Source: Bufo bufo
Taxonomy: Eukaryota; Chordata; Amphibia; Anura; Bufonidae
Assembly: GCF_905171765.1 (NCBI RefSeq)
Contig: NC_053393.1
Span: 185,903,921-185,967,920, forward strand
DNA: 64,000 nt
Direction of reading: 5' to 3'
The notes below the pieces were generated by a model. The model was not told where the DNA came from. It did not search any database and saw nothing but the letters and a program-made list of their open reading frames with translations. Below, piece by piece: positions 10,905-21,035 of the stretch (its first letter is position 1; each line of letters starts with the position of its first letter). The translations under genes were made by a program, and so were the position numbers.

Positions 10905-11399
10905 TCCTCTCTCACTTTTATTGTTAGGATTATAAATGTGATGCTAATGTCTCTACATTCATTTTCCTCATCCTCTCATTGTATTGTTCATTATATGCTC
11001 TCGTCCCCCTTCCTCCTTTCCTCCCCCCCCCTCCTTTTTCCCCCTTCCCCTCTGAAGTCGATGCCTCACATCTTCTCTGGTCCCAAAAACAGCAAGATCT
11101 CTATCTTGGGTCAACCCCACTTTTTCCTTCTCTGAAGAAGCCTTCAAGCTTCACAATGTTGATAATGCTGCTATATGCTTCATTACCGTTATATTACTGT
11201 TTATTTTACTGTTTTGTTTACCTTTTATATTTCTTTAGACGTGGAACACATGGGTACTACTTCCATAATTATCGGTCAGATGCAGATCAGATATCTACTT
11301 TCCTAGGGGCTGCCAGGAAACTCCACACTCCTAGACAACAACTCCCCTCATATAATTACGGTCTGACCCCATTAACCTTTTTTTTTTCCTTCACTTGCC

Positions 11400-11625
11400 A
11401 TGACTGACCTCATGCGTCTTATAATGTAAAGGGACTTAGATCCCCATCTAAAAGATCCCAAATTTTCTCCCTCCTATGCAAAGAAAAATGTTCTGGAATA
11501 TTCCTCCAGGAAACCCACTATAAACATGATAAATACCCAGACCTTTCTTTCCCTAAATTTCCGAATTGGTATCATTGTGGGGCAGATTGTGCAGCCTCTA
11601 GGGGAGTAAATGTAATGATCATGAC
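11400..11625 (+). pseudogene. L1-type ORF2, endonuclease N-terminus, truncated
   Basis: After MTDLMRL a small deletion shifts frame, then YNVKGLRSPSKRSQIFSLL and IFLQETHYKHDKYPDL follow. These are the first two blocks of the apurinic endonuclease of L1 ORF2 (N..GL.SP.KR and QETH with the metal-binding Glu). SRGVNVMI follows and then similarity fades before the TTAA at 11671. Reverse transcriptase and tail are absent. Confidence 0.75.
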
Positions 11626-11670
11626 CGCAACAGCACTGTTAAATATTGATTATTAAAACCTACTAGTAAA

Positions 11671-12166
11671 TTAAAGGGGCTGTCCTGGTTCAGAGCTAAA
11701 TTCGGATATACCCATATTTTCACCCAGGCAGCACCCCTGATGTTAGCATCGGAGCATCTCATGCTCCAATGTGCTCCCTTGCCCTGCCTCAGATCGCGCA
11801 GGGCACGGGCTCTTTTGTTTACAATAACACACTGCCGGGCGGAGGCTTCCAACCGGCAGTGTGTTCGGTGACATCACCGGCTCTGATAGGCGTGCTTTAG
11901 CGCTGCCCTAGCCGTTTTAGTGGCTAGGGCAGCGCTAAAGCCCACCCATCAGTGCCGGTGACATCACAGTGTTTCCTGGCAGCCCCATGGAAAGCCTGGT
12001 TCGTCACCGGAACTCCTGAAAATGCCCCTTTGCCCTTGTGCGATTTAGCGCAGTGCAAAGGAGAGCATCGGAGCATGTACTGCTCCGATGCTCAAGTCAG
12101 GGGGGCTGCCTGGGTGAAAATAGAGGTATGTCCGGGTTCAGCTCTGAACCCGGACAACCCCTTTAA
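11671..12166. mobile_element. TTAA-flanked foldback MITE, 0.5 kb
   Basis: TTAA at 11671-11674 and 12163-12166 flanks AGGGGCTGTCC / GGACAACCCCT ends. The arms are about 240 bp: GGTTCAGAGCT...CACCCAGGCAGC at left is mirrored at 12095-12160, and GCATCGGAGCAT and GCGCTGCCCTAGCC pair around 11910. It is noncoding. It belongs to the same family as 8630-8890 and 47719-47836. Confidence 0.85.
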
Positions 12167-12266
12167 GCAACTGCGATACCACCATGGTATATTCCTGATA
12201 TAATCTCACTGTGAGCAGTAAGTACTACACAAATCACCATGCAAAATAAGACTAAGTTGCAATATA

Positions 12267-13316
12267 TACTCACCTAAAGAATTATTAGGAACACCTGTTC
12301 TATTTCTCATTAATGCAATTATCTAGTCAACCAATCACATGGCAGTTGCTTCAATGCATTTAGGGGTGTGGTCCTGGTCAAGACAATCTCCTGAACTCCA
12401 AACTGAATGTCAGAATGGGAAAGAAAGGCGATTTAAGCAATTTTGAGCGTGGCATGGTTGTTGGTGCCAGACGGGCCGGTCTGAGTATTTCACAATCTGC
12501 TCAGTTACTGGGATTTTCACGCACAACCATTTCTAGGGTTTACAAAGAATGGTGTGAAAAGGGAAAAACATCCAGTATGCGGCAGTCCTGTGGGCGAAAA
12601 TGCCTTGTGGATGCTAGAGGTCAGAGGAGAATGGGCCGACTGATTCAAGCTGATAGAAGAGCAACATTGACTGAAATAACCACTCGTTACAACCGAGGTA
12701 TGCAGCAAAGCATTTGTGAAGCCACAACACGCACAACCTTGAGGCGGATGGGCTACAACAGCAGAAGACCCCACCGGGTACCACTCATCTCCACTACAAA
12801 TAGGAAAAAGAGGCTACAATTTGCACGAGCTCACCAAAATTGGACTGTTGAAGACTGGAAAAATGTTGCCTGGTCTGATGAGTCTCTATTTCTGTTGAGA
12901 CATTCAAATGGTAGAGTCCGAATTTGGCGTAAACAGAATGAGAACATGTATCCATCCTCTGATGGCTACTTCCAGCAGGATAATGCACCATGTCACAAAG
13001 CTCGAATCATTTCAAATTGGTTTCTTGAACATGACAATGAGTTCACTGTACTAAAATGGCCCCCACAGTCACCAGATCTCAACCCAATAGAGCATCTTTG
13101 GGATGTGGTGGAACGGGAGCTTCGTGCCCTGGATGTGCATCCCTCAAATCTCCATCAACTGCAAGATGCTATCCTATCAATATGGGCCAACATTTCAAAA
13201 GAATGCTATCAGCACCTTGTTGAATCAATGCCACGTAGAATTAAGGCAGTTCTGAAGGCAAAAGGGGGTCCAACACCGTATTAGTATGGTGTTCCTAATA
13301 ATTCTTTAGGTGAGTG
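12267..13316 (+). mobile_element. Tc1/mariner element, DD36E type, internally deleted
   Basis: The inverted ends ACTCACCTAAAGAATTATTA / TAATAATTCTTTAGGTGAGT are flanked by TA (12265-12266, 13317-13318). The 1,050-bp length is short because the gene has an in-frame deletion. This end sequence is one I recognise as widely spread in fish, frogs and lampreys; the literature reports horizontal transfer for such elements. Confidence 0.9.
12415..13284 (+). pseudogene. DD36E transposase with in-frame deletion
   Basis: The frame is open for 289 residues from MGKKGDLSNF to GGPTPY. Residues 1-110 form the helix-turn-helix domains (SAQLLGFSRTTISRVYKEW). D155 in AWSDESLF is the first catalytic residue, D189 in YFQQDNAPCH the second, E226 in [12 protein letters not shown] the third; 36 residues lie between the last two, the spacing of the DD36E (Incomer) group. 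Only 34 residues separate D155 and D189, where the intact Tc1 at the window's left edge has 91. About 50 residues including the MVWG-type core strand are therefore missing, with the join at NMYPSSDGYF. An RNase H fold lacking this segment should be inactive. Confidence 0.9.
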
Positions 13317-13383
13317 TATGTGCAGTGAAGCACACAAAGCAGAATTAGCTGCAGTACCTCGGTAGGATTGAAGGGAAGAAAGA

Positions 13384-13705
13384 CTAAGGGGTCATTTATT
13401 AAGACCGGCGATTTAGACGCTGGTCTTAATAACCCCTATAGCTGGCGGGGGATCCGCCGGAATTATGTAGACATAACTTCAGCGGATCCACCGCCACTTC
13501 TAAACGTAAGACAACTTCCTAGCTGTCTTACATTTAGACCATTTTCTACGGAAACCAGGCATAGAAAATGTCAAATGAGACAGGCCTGCCGACCTGTCCT
13601 CTTTGCCGCCCACGCCATTCCACTTTTTTAGACCTGGGGTGAGTGGGGAAAAGTCACAGATTGCGGCGCAAAAGATCTGCACCAGAAATACACCTAATAT
13701 AGGTG
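13384..13705. repeat. SINE/MITE-like repeat, copy 1
   Basis: It shares an ordered series of blocks with 35598-35910: GGATCCGCCG, AACATAACTTC-GCGGATCCACC, GTCTTACATTTAGAC, CACAGATTGC, CCAGAAATA. It is noncoding. No clear ends or polymerase III boxes were found, so the class is open. Confidence 0.7.
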
Positions 13706-13729
13706 AATTTCTGGTTAGTTAGTCCCTAG

Positions 13730-14111
13730 ACATGTGCACAGCCGATACATTGGCTGAGCACATCTCTGCATAATGAGATTGCAGAATACCGCCTACTGGG
13801 GAGGGGATCACCCGGAGGAGATCTCCAATAGAGGTAAGTAGTATTAGATGCTAGAGCTATAACCCACAACAAGAAGCCTAATTATAAGCAACTGAGCAAG
13901 AATTGCCACAGTATATAAAAGACTGTCTCCACCCACTCAGTAACCACTGCCCTAACCCCTGATGACGCCAGTGATCTGGCGAAACATGTTGGGGGCCGCA
14001 TCTTAGTAGTTTTTAGATTTGTTAGAGGCGCTCTGGAAGATAACAATTCAGAGGAAGCAAAAGTGTGTGAAAGGCCGTCGCCTTTCCATTTACCCTGCGT
14101 CCTGTCACATA
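13730..14111 (+). mobile_element. Penelope-type tail, 5' piece
   Basis: The stretch carries the typical CCTGATGACGCC...GGCGAAACATGTTGGG segment and appears to resume at 14838-14925 (GGAATAAAGAAG), with a CR1 fragment inserted between. Similar tails occur at 45445-46096 and, reversed, at about 31085-32000. No protein-coding part is present. Confidence 0.5.
13959..13985 (+). other. Hammerhead-like core motif
   Basis: CTGATGA (13959-13965) is followed by a GCCAG-TGAT-CTGGC hairpin and GAAA (13981-13984), the order of conserved elements in a hammerhead ribozyme. One extra C sits between CTGATGA and the stem, and I cannot find a convincing cleavage-site stem, so it may be a decayed relic. Confidence 0.45.
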
Positions 14112-14837
14112 GTAAAATAGTAACATAGTACATAATTTCCACTTTAGGAGAATAAAAAATTCCTTCTCGATCCCCAATCAGGCAATCAGACTAACGCCCT
14201 GGAACAACGACCCCTCTCTAGTAGCTATAGCCTGTAATATTATTACTCTCCAGAAATACATCCAGGCCCCTCTTGAATTCCTTTATTGTACTCACCATCA
14301 CCACCTCCTCAGGCAGAGAGTTCCATAGTCTCACTGCTCTTACCGTAAAGAATCCTCTTCTATGTTTGTGTAAAAACCTTCTTTCCTCCAGACGCAGAGG
14401 ATGTCCCCTCGTCACAGTCACAGTCCTGGGGATAAATAGATGATGGGAGAGATCTCTGTACTGACCCCTGATATATTTATACATAGTAATTAGATCTCCC
14501 TTCAGTTGTCTTTTTTCTAAGGTGAATAACTCTAATTTTGATAATCTTTCAGGGTACTGTTAGTTGCCCCATTCCAGTTATTACTTTAGTTTCCCTCCTC
14601 TGGACCCTCTCCAGCTCTGCTATGTCTGCCTTGTTTACAGTAGCCCAGAACTGTACACAGTACTCCATGTGTGGTCTGACTAATGATTTGTAAAGTGGTA
14701 GGACTATGTTCATATCACGGGAATCTATGCCCCTTCTGATGCAATCCATTATCTTGGTTTTTGCAGCTTCGTTTGCTGTTTATTAAAATTCCTAGATCCT
14801 TTTCCATGTCAGTGTTACCGAGTATTTTAACATTTAG
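14112..14837 (-). pseudogene. CR1 LINE, 3' end of reverse transcriptase
   Basis: Minus-strand frames read MDCIRRGIDSRDMNIVLPLY-KSLVRPHMEYCVQFW and ELERVQRRETKVITGM, then MYKYIRGQYRDLSHHLF and RAVRLWNSLPEEVV. These are the C-terminal blocks downstream of the RT palm in CR1 elements. The same blocks appear in the long CR1 copy at 55322-59235. Frameshifts and 5' truncation make it inactive. It splits the Penelope-type tail. Confidence 0.8.
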
Positions 14838-14925
14838 TATGTACCGTAATGTCGCTTTATATCGTTATTTTGGAATAAAGAAGATTTTTAGTGGTGAGTG
14901 CTGCAATCTTTTTTCTATATTTTCT

Positions 14926-15560
14926 GTTAATTGTAAATAAATACGTCAGTGCAACACAATAAACTGCCCCAGCAGCATCAAAAACTACAGTGCTGCATAA
15001 AATAATGCCGTAGCAGCACAAAATACCTCCTCAGAGGCTGCCTCTCTGTGGTAGCCAGCGCCAGCTGCCAGGTTCTGTCCTCCTACCAAAGTTTCCTCAG
15101 GATGGCAATACAGTTGAATTCAGGAATCAGGAGGGCACCTATGGTCAACGTCAAGGTACATAACTAATTGACACCTTGAGCGTTACTTAACACTGGGAGC
15201 AACAGATCAATACTTACCTAGCTGGCGGCTGTGAGGATCTATGGCCAATCGCCCCTGGATACACACTTATCTTAGGAGCCAACAAGCATTGCATGGCAAA
15301 GGATCAAATTGTAGCAGGGAAGCTATAGAAATGAATGGGGTTGCAACGCGGCTTGCATGTTTGCCATGACTGCGACCCCAGAATCACAAAAAGTCCAAAC
15401 CTGCTGTGTCTCCATTCATTTCTACAGCTGTCCTGCTACACTGCGACCCTTGGTCGGGTGACTTCTGTCACACCTAAGGTTGTTGTGTAGCCCTAGCGTA
15501 AATCCAAGTTGCCACAAAAGGTACAGGGATATCACCATGGGCTGACCAACAACAAGGGAT
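14926..15560. other. Noncoding stretch, repeat debris
   Basis: No gene is seen. AGGATGGCAATACAGTTGAAT (near 15110) recurs at about 61302, so part of this is a dispersed repeat. Confidence 0.4.
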
Positions 15561-15567
15561 ACAGTAA

Positions 15568-15892
15568 GGCTAGGTCTACACGACGACATTTGCAGATAGG
15601 GCACAACTACACTGCAACATTTGTCGCACAACATTTTGTTGCACCAATGTCGTGCGACAATTTTTATAATGGCAGTCTATGGTGTCGCACTGCAACATGC
15701 GACATGGTGCGACTGCAACGCGACAGTCGCAGAAAAATCCATCTCAAATGGATTTTCTGCGACTGTTTTGCGTCGCAGTCGCAGCATGTTGCATGTTGCA
15801 GTGCGACACCATAGACCGCCACTATAAAAATTGTCGCGCGACATTGGTGCAACAAAATGTCGCGCGACAAATGTCGTTGTGTAGACCTAGCC
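15568..15892. mobile_element. Foldback MITE (GGCTAGGTCTACACGACG)
   Basis: Inverted ends GGCTAGGTCTACACGACGAC / GTCG-TTGTGTAGACCTAGCC lie inside TAA at 15565-15567 and 15893-15895. The arms are rich in GTCGCGCGACA-type palindromes and fold around AATCCATCTCAAATGGATTT. It is noncoding. Confidence 0.85.
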
Positions 15893-15895
15893 TAA

Positions 15896-16207
15896 GGGCT
15901 GTTTCACACGAGCGAGTCCATTGCGGGAATCACGCTCCGTGTGTGAGTGTGATCCTCCGCTCTGGACTTGCAGGAGCGCACGGCATTATCATGATTTATA
16001 ATGCTATGTGTCTCTGCGTGGCCTTTTTTCTACAGAATCATACTGACAGCTTTATGTCAGTATGATTCTGTGGATAAAAGGTCAAGCACACACACATAGC
16101 ATTATAAATCATGATAATGCCGTGCGCTCCTGCAAGTCCAGAGCGGAGGATCACACTCACACACGGAGCGTGATTCCCGCAATGGACTCGCTCTTGTGAA
16201 ACAGCCC
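15896..16207. mobile_element. Foldback MITE (GGGCTGTTTCACACGAGCG)
   Basis: Ends GGGCTGTTTCACACGAGCGA / TCGCTCTTGTGAAACAGCCC are bounded by TAA at 15893-15895 and 16208-16210. The arms pair along almost their whole length, folding at TGACAGCTTTATGTCA. It shares its left TAA with the previous MITE. Confidence 0.9.
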
Positions 16208-16357
16208 TAACATTCTGGTCTGTGTCAAATTAAGACAAACAGCTCTGAAACTTGTTAAGAGCAGCAACGATCTCACTCCTGTTTTTTTAAATTATTATTA
16301 GAGATGATTTAGCTGCTTCACCAAATTAAAAAAAATAAATTGCTTTGTGACCTATTC

Positions 16358-16801
16358 GGCCTTGTTCACACATCAGTTATTTGATCAGTTATTTACATCA
16401 GTTTTTGTGAGCCAAAACCAGTAGTGGAGGCTACACAGAGATAAGGCATAATGAAAAGTTCTGTGTTTTTGACCCGCACCTGGTTTTGGCTCACAATAAG
16501 GGCTCATTCAGACGGCCGTATGATGTCCGCAAAAATACTGAATGCTATCCGTTTTTTTGCGGATCCGCAAAAAAACGGATCCGCAAAAAAACGGATAGCA
16601 TTCAGTATTTTTGCGGACCCATAGACTTCAATGGGGCCATGTCCTGATTTTCACGGACAAGTATAGGACATGTTTCATTTTTTTTGCGGATCCGCAAAAA
16701 AACGGATAGCATTCAGTATTTTTGCGGACAGCATACGGCCGTCTGAATGAGCCCTAACTGATGGAAATAACTGATCAAATAACTGAAGTGTGAACAAGGC
16801 C
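16358..16801. mobile_element. Foldback MITE (GGCCTTGTTCACAC), interrupted
   Basis: Inverted ends GGCCTTGTTCACACATCAGT and, at right, ACTGAAGTGTGAACAAGGCC. The arms TATTTGATCAGTTATTT pair. Its centre is split by the younger MITE at 16500-16754. Without that insert it would be about 187 bp. Confidence 0.85.
16500..16754. mobile_element. Nested foldback MITE (GGGCTCATTCAGACGGCC)
   Basis: The ends are GGGCTCATTCAGACGGCCGT and its complement, with exact TAA duplications at 16497-16499 and 16755-16757. The uninterrupted outer element lets the empty site be read as CACAA-TAA-CTGATG, so the 3-bp TAA duplication is well supported. The inside repeats GCGGATCCGCAAAAA palindromes. Confidence 0.9.
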
Positions 16802-16816
16802 GTACTTGTATTGTAA

Positions 16817-17129
16817 GGCGAGGTTCACACCTGAGCGTTTTACAGCGCGTTCCTACGCGCTGTAAAACGCTCAACAGGCAAAAACCAATGTTTCCCTATG
16901 GGCATGGTTCTCACCTGAGCGTTTTACAGCGCGTACGAACGCGCTGTAAAACGCCCTACGCCCCAAGAAGTACAGGAGCTTCTTTGGGGCGTATTGTCGC
17001 GCGTTCCCGCCCATAGACTTCAGCTGGAACGCGCCTAAATGGGCATTTGCTTGTTTCCGCCTTAAAATACGCCCGATAAAAATGCCTGTAAAAAGCGCTT
17101 ATCGAATATGCTCAGGTGTGAACCCAGCC
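16817..17129. mobile_element. Foldback MITE (GGCGAGGTTCACACCTGAGC)
   Basis: Ends GGCGAGGTTCACACCTGAGC / GCTCAGGTGTGAACCCAGCC lie within TAA at 16814-16816 and 17130-17132. It holds internal TTTTACAGCGCG...CGCGCTGTAAAA hairpins at about 16840-16870 and 16920-16952. Confidence 0.9.
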
Positions 17130-17139
17130 TAAGGGTATT

Positions 17140-18465
17140 TTTAGTGACTGATTGGTTCTCCCCTTTAATTCTGTTACTTCATCACAAAGCGCATTTCTTT
17201 GTAAATAGCGGGTGCAATGAAAGTGAACGGCGATGCGCAGCCCCCCATGATTAAACCCCTCAAATGCTGAGTTCATCGCTGATCACGGCATCTGAAACCA
17301 ACTTAAAGCATTTTAGCTTTTGCAAATAAAAAAAAACTTCTCATCCATTTAATCATGAAGAGGCCGCCGAGGCCATCTTGCTTGAAGATCTAGCACGAAA
17401 TTGGTGACATCATTTGTCACCGCACACAAGATTTTGCGTGGGATCTTGAGGCAAGATGGCCACTGCAGCCTCTTCACACACAAATGGATGAGGTAAGTGC
17501 AATTTATTTATTTATTTTTACCGCCATTTCGAGGAAATTCAGCTTTGCGGCGAATCAAATTTTTCCTAAAATTCGGATCGAAGTCCAATTAGTGAACTTT
17601 GATTCACTGAACACTAATTGTTATCCATTGAAATACATTTATTTAATTTACTTACACAGTGGCAACATATTCCATACCACTTTACGCACATTATCATCAC
17701 TTGATGTCTCCAAGTTTTGCCGAATTTCACAAAGAAATTCACTTTTTAGCTATTGACTTTGTCCCGAAGCGCATTTCTTTGTAAGTAGCGGGTGTAATGA
17801 TGGGGAGTGGTGATTGCTCCGTCGTCTGTTTTTTAACCCCTCAGATGCCACGTTCATTGTTGATTGTGGTATCTGAGAATAATAGTAAGGGCTTTCACAG
17901 GTTAAGGCTACATGCACACGACCGTATGACATCCGTTTTTTTTGCGGATCCATTGTAACAATGCCTAACACGGACAAGAATAGGACATGTTCTATTATTT
18001 TTGCAGTGCTACGTAATGGACATACTGATGCGGACAGCACACCGTGTGCTGTCCACATTTTTTGCGGACCCATTGAAATGAATGGGTCCACATCCTATCC
18101 GCAAAAAAAACGGAACGGACACGGATACAAACAACGTTTGTGTGCATGTAGCCTTATCCGGTAAAAGAAAAAAAAAAAATACTCACATGAGCACGAAATG
18201 GCTGCCGCAGCCATCTTAATTGTAGGCACTGTGCAAAATCTTGCACTGTGCGTGATGATGTACCATGCATGAGATTTAGCACAGGATCATCAAATGAATG
18301 AGGAGAAAATGTTATTTTTATCTTTTTTTACTGCCATTTCAGGGAAAATGGATTCATTACCACAAAGCACAAGGAAATTTGGCTTTGCAGCGAATCAAAT
18401 TTTTCCTGAAATTCGGATCGAAGTCCACTTCGGATACTTCAATTCTCTCAAAACTACTTATCAGT
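17140..18465. repeat. Interspersed repeat in two tandem copies
   Basis: Copy 1 (about 17160-17640) and copy 2 (about 17755-18465) share blocks in the same order: AGCGCATTTCTTTGTAA-TAGCGGGTG, a CCATCTT...GCAAGAT segment, CAAATGGATGAGG, GCCATTTC, GCGAATCAAATTTTTCCT, ATTCGGATCGAAGTCCA. Copy 2 carries an inserted MITE (17906-18153). It has no coding frame. It is a head-to-tail duplication or two insertions of one unclassified repeat. Confidence 0.75.
17906..18153. mobile_element. Foldback MITE (GGCTACATGCACACGACCG)
   Basis: Inverted ends GGCTACATGCACACGACCGT and, at right, TTTGTGTGCATGTAGCC are bounded by TAA/TTA. It is inserted in copy 2 of the tandem repeat and is noncoding. Confidence 0.85.
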
Positions 18466-18469
18466 ATAT

Positions 18470-18640
18470 CTTTGGAGTGTGGAAGGAAACCAGAGTATCT
18501 GTGGAGACAGCCAAACAAACATGGGGAGAACATACAAACTCCATGCAGATGTTATCCTTGGTCATCTTTGATCCTAGGACCTCAGTGCTGCAAGGCATCA
18601 GTGCTAACCACTGAGCTACCGTTTCTGGGCCTCCTTGCAG
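18470..18640 (-). mobile_element. tRNA-headed SINE with L2-type body, copy 1
   Basis: On the minus strand it reads GTAGCTCAGTGGTTAGCACT (A-box-like) and then the block CATGGAGTTTGTATGTTCTC, ending near ACTCCAAAGATATACTGATA. The order matches the plus-strand copy at 30585-30815. The B box is mutated here. It was mobilised by LINE machinery; no protein is encoded. Confidence 0.75.
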
Positions 18641-19103
18641 GGTATCGCATATACTATATGCAGTTCTTTCTGGAATCTTGAATCCTAGTTCATTGGCTAT
18701 GTTTGAGTGCATCCTGGGATTTGTAATTCCATAGATTGTATTACAGTTGTTTGTAGTAGGTTTAGCTTTCTGTTTGCAGTTTGGGTTTTGATTTTCTGTC
18801 TGTATTGTTCATCAGGGTCATTTTCCACTAGGTTTTATTCCTCTAAGGCCTCATGCACATGACCGTTGTGTGCATCCGTGTCCGTTGTTCAGTTTTCCGT
18901 GATTTTCAATGGGTCCGTTGAAAACTAGGAAAATGCACCGTTGTTCATCCGCGTCCGTGATCCGTGTTTCCTGTCCGTCAAAAAAATAGGACCTGTCCTA
19001 TTTTTTGATGGACAACGGTTCACGGACCCATTCAAGTCAATGGGTCAGTGAAAAAACACGGATGCACACAAGATTGTCATCCGTGTTCGTGATCCGTGTC
19101 CGT

Positions 19104-20595
19104 GGCTACTTTCACACAGATCCGCAGATCCGCATAAAAGCTTTTTCAGATCAGAATTTTCACTTCATAGTGATGGGGACGCTTCAAGCTAGAATATACT
19201 ACGAACTGTGTACATGACTGCCCCCTGCTGCCTGGCTGCACCCGATCTCTTACAGGGGGCTGTGATCAGCACAATTAACCCCTCAGGTGCCGCACCTAAG
19301 GGGTTAATTGTGCGTATCATAGCCCCCTGTAAGAGATCAGGTGCTGCCAGGCAGGAGGGGGCAGACCCCCCTCTCTCCCCAGTTTTAAATTTATTGGTGG
19401 CCAGTGCGGCCCCCCCTCCCTCCCCAGTATTATATTCATTGGTGGCCAGTGCGGCCCCCCCTCCCTCCCTCCCCTGTATTACATTCATTGGTGGCCAGTG
19501 CGGCCCCCCCTCCCTCCCTCCCCTGTATTTAATTCATTGGTGGCCAGTGCGGCCCCCCCTCCCTCCCCTGTATTACATTCATTGGTGGCCAGTGCGGCCC
19601 CACTCCCTCCCTCCCCAGTATTTAATTCATTGGTGGCCAGTGCGGCCTCCCCTCTCCCCCTCCTAATTAAACCCCCCCCCCCCATCATTGGTGGCAGCGG
19701 AGAGTTCCGATCGGAGTCCCAGTTTAATCGCTGGGACTCCGATCGGTAACCATGGCAACCAGGACGCTACTGCAGTCCTGGCTGCCATGGTTACTTAGCA
19801 ATTTTAGAAGCATTATACTTACCTGCTATGTCTGTGACCGGCCGGGCGCTCCTCCTACTGGTAAGTGACAGGTCTGTGCTATAAGCAATGCGCCGCACAG
19901 ACCTTTCACTTACCAGTAGGAGGAGCGCCCGGCCGGTCACAGGGGGCAGTCATGTACATAGTTCTTAGTATATTCTAACTTGAAGCATCCCCATCACTAT
20001 GGGAACGCCTCTGTGTTAGAATATACTGTCGGATCTGAGTTTTCACGATATAACTCAAATCCGATGGTATATTTTAACATAGAGGCGTTCCCATGGTGAT
20101 GGGGACGCTTCAAGTTAAAATATACCATCGGATTGGAGAAAACTCTGATTCGATGGTATAATAGGGACCCCTGACTTTACATTTAAAGGTAATGGGGGAC
20201 GGATCCGTTTGCAATTGCACCATATTGTGTCAATGTCAAACGGATCCGTCCCCATTGACTTGCATTGTAAGGCTACTTTCACACTAGCGTTCGGGTGTCC
20301 GCCTGGCCGTGCGGAGGCAAGCGGATCTGTCCAGACTTACAATGTAAGTCAATGGGGACGGATCCGTTTGAAGATGACACTATATGGCTCAATCTTCAAA
20401 CGGATCCGTCCCCCATTGACTTTCAATGTAAAGTCTGGACGGATCCGTTCAGGCTACTTTCACACTTAGAAATATTTCTATGTTATAATGCAGACGGATC
20501 CGTTCTGAACGGATGCAAACGTCTGCATTATAGGAGCGGATCCGTCTGATGAAACATCAGACAGACCCGCTCCGAACGCTAGTGTGAAAGTAGCC
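19104..20595. mobile_element. Inner foldback composite (GGCTACTTTCACAC ends)
   Basis: It begins GGCTACTTTCACACAGATCC and ends at CGCTAGTGTGAAAGTAGCC. Inside are further nested starts of the same type at 20271 and 20453. There is also an inverted pair GATGGGGACGCTTCAAG (19170) / CTTGAAGCATCCCCATC (19978), a palindrome TTAACCCCTCAGGTGCCGCA around 19280, and a GGCCGGGCGCTCCTCCTAC pair near 19840 and 19920. No protein is encoded. The exact nesting order cannot be resolved by eye. Confidence 0.65.
19392..19655 (+). repeat. Minisatellite, about 46-50-bp unit, 6 copies
   Basis: Six units each contain ATTGGTGGCCAGTGCGGCC followed by a C/T-rich run; a degenerate seventh (CATTGGTGGCAGCGG) is at 19684. 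A related, shorter series is at 40028-40130 in another element, in the same context. Open frames through it are a by-product of the repeat. Confidence 0.9.
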
Positions 20596-20799
20596 TTAGT
20601 CAGGACGGATCCGTTTGGCTCCGCATGGCCAGGCGGACACCAAAACGACTTTTTTTTTCACTTTCCTTCATGTCCGTGGATCCTCCAAAAATCAAGGAAG
20701 ACCCACGGAAGAAAAAACGGACACGGATCATGGAACTACGGACCCCGTTTTTGCGGACCGCAAAAAAACAAAAACGGTCGTGTGCATGAGGCCTAATCT

Positions 20800-21000
20800 A
20801 CATTCATACCTTTTCACCTTGCAGGTATGATACCTTTCAATAGCTAACAAAAAAATAGAAGCAATGATGTTATATTTTGAGCTTTTGGCATAAAGATATT
20901 ATGCCTGATGAAGAGACCTAAGGTGTTGTGTAACATCATTGTTTCTATTTTTGTTCGCCATTAAAGATCATATGTACAAGACTTTTATTTTGTTTCTGTT
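20800..21000 (+). mobile_element. Decayed Penelope-type tail fragment
   Basis: It contains GCCTGATGAAGAGACCTAAG (20904-20923) and a later ATTAAAGATCATATGTACAA stretch, which I recognise as the style of Penelope tails in frogs. The GAAAC part expected after the hairpin is lost. Confidence 0.35.
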
Positions 21001-21035
21001 TTATGAGAGCAATAAACCAGTTTTCTACTGGCTAA

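Larger units (their letters stand above)
9790..11670 (+). mobile_element. L1-type LINE, 5' part only
   Basis: It contains 5' leader, ORF1 and the start of ORF2 in the correct order and spacing on the plus strand, then stops within the endonuclease domain, where a TTAA MITE begins. LINE copies normally lose their 5' end, so a copy that keeps 5' and lacks 3' is unusual. No poly-A tail is seen. Confidence 0.75.
18847..20793. mobile_element. Outer foldback MITE holding a nest of inserts
   Basis: Ends GGCCTCATGCACATGACCGT / ACGGTCGTGTGCATGAGGCC are bounded by TAA at 18844-18846 and 20794-20796. From 19104 to at least 20595 it is filled by other foldback material, so the host MITE itself is only about 450 bp. 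Confidence 0.8.

Noticed and set aside
15910..16200. Possible microRNA-type hairpin
   Set aside because: The long hairpin is the body of a foldback MITE with TAA duplications; without small-RNA data a miRNA call is not justified.
19208..19749. 152-codon Pro-rich frame and its minus-strand Gly-rich partner
   Set aside because: They are translations of a C-rich minisatellite; unit lengths of 46-50 bp do not keep a fixed frame and no start context or domain is present.
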